Below are positions 6,137 to 6,539 of a stretch of DNA of 6,539 bases, piece after piece. Each line of letters opens with the position of its first letter. The first letter of the stretch is position 1. The notes beneath the pieces were generated by a model. The model was not told the DNA's origin. It made no database searches and saw only the letters and a list, made by a program, of their open reading frames with translations. The position numbers and the translations under genes were made by a program. Source of the DNA: Anaerolineaceae bacterium (GTDB taxonomy: Bacteria; Chloroflexota; Anaerolineae; Anaerolineales; Anaerolineaceae); NCBI GenBank assembly GCA_028714615.1, contig JAQTMA010000228.1, forward strand, positions 1-6,539, in the 5' to 3' direction.

Positions 6137-6538
6137 TCACGGTTTTTGTAAAGTCGTAATCGGGATCAGGTCATCCACCGTCACGTGCAGGGCTTGAGCG
6201 AGGGAAACGACAACTTTCGTTGAAGGGTTGCGCTTTCCGGTTTCGATCTGCGATAAAAAGGGCAGGCTGATCCCACAAGCCTGGGCGACTTGCCGTTGGG
6301 AAAGTTTAGCATGCTCCCGCCACACCCGGACAGGGTTATCGCCGAGCGCCAGGGCAAAGGCCACCTCCGCAGAGACAGTTTCTTCCTCGCCCCGTTCGAC
6401 CGCCGCTTTGATGCGGTCATACGCCAGGGTGTCCTGGAGGGTCTCAGCCTGTCCGAGCAACTTCAGGTAGACCCGATAGGGCAGAACCGCCCATTCGGGT
6501 TTTCCATTCCGTTCAATCACCTGTATTTGTTCACTCAT
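6137..6538 (-). CDS. XRE-family HTH transcriptional regulator, antitoxin-like
   Basis: Complete 133-residue DNA-binding protein. Residues 1-30 (IQVIERNGKPEWAVLPYRVY) resemble the N-terminal segment seen in antitoxins with the 'NGxPEFVVIPYEEY' style. Residues 31-65 are a probable helical linker. Residues 70-125 are a Cro/C1-type HTH: RVWREHAKLSQRQVAQACGI, then the recognition-helix stretch SLPFLSQIETGKRNPS, then VVSLAQALHVTVDDLI. Such proteins usually follow a RelE/HigB-like toxin gene and repress the shared promoter. The ATG at 6538 is one base from the window edge, so its ribosome site and any upstream partner, possibly overlapping, are not visible. It is on the same strand as the lys operon, and its stop lies 20 bases before the lys -35 box. 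A role as lys regulator is possible but unproven; simple chance adjacency is equally plausible. Confidence 0.82.
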   Translation of the reverse strand: MSEQIQVIERNGKPEWAVLPYRVYLKLLGQAETLQDTLAYDRIKAAVERGEEETVSAEVAFALALGDNPVRVWREHAKLSQRQVAQACGISLPFLSQIETGKRNPSTKVVVSLAQALHVTVDDLIPITTLQKP

Positions 6539-6539
6539 C

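Overview
The window carries a minus-strand operon for LysW-mediated (amino-group carrier protein) amino-acid biosynthesis, the route that converts alpha-aminoadipate (AAA) to lysine and, in some organisms, glutamate to ornithine/arginine. In transcription order (high to low coordinates) the genes are lysW carrier (5896-5720), a LysX-family ATP-grasp ligase (5704-4772), a second LysX-family ligase (4708-3863), lysY reductase (3854-2823), lysZ kinase (2767-1961), lysJ aminotransferase (1933-758) and lysK deacylase (from 767, running off the left edge at base 1). Gene spacing runs from a 10-base overlap to 63 bases, and most genes have a clear Shine-Dalgarno site, so this looks like one transcription unit.

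Upstream of lysW is an unusually readable control region. A consensus sigma-70-type promoter (TTGACA, 16-base spacer, TATAAT, 6117-6090) is overlapped at its -35 box by a perfect inverted repeat (6112-6130). It drives a leader of about 185 nt to the lysW start. The leader contains a possible leaderless 31-codon ORF with an Arg/Lys-rich stretch (6080-5985), a nested helical structure, and a textbook intrinsic terminator (5954-5918) that ends only about 7 bases before the lysW ribosome binding site. That layout argues for transcription attenuation. Upstream of the promoter, on the same strand, is a small XRE-family HTH protein (6538-6137) that resembles a toxin-antitoxin antitoxin; its likely partner lies outside the window.

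How the genes work together: a LysX-type ligase attaches the amino group of AAA (or glutamate) to the C-terminal Glu of LysW; LysZ phosphorylates the side-chain carboxylate; LysY reduces it to the semialdehyde; LysJ transaminates it; LysK releases lysine (or ornithine) and regenerates LysW. The striking point is two tandem, diverged ligases sharing one carrier and one set of downstream enzymes. The downstream copy keeps the Thermus-like LysX substrate segment and the upstream copy does not, which suggests two different substrates.

Organism: a bacterium, from the consensus sigma-70 promoter, SD sites and intrinsic terminator. The bacterial LysW route is known from Thermus/Deinococcus and occurs in Chloroflexota. 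The sequence style suggests a Chloroflexota (Anaerolineae-like) genome, but this is an inference. The first half of the AAA pathway (homocitrate synthase, homoaconitase, homoisocitrate dehydrogenase, LysN) is not in the window.
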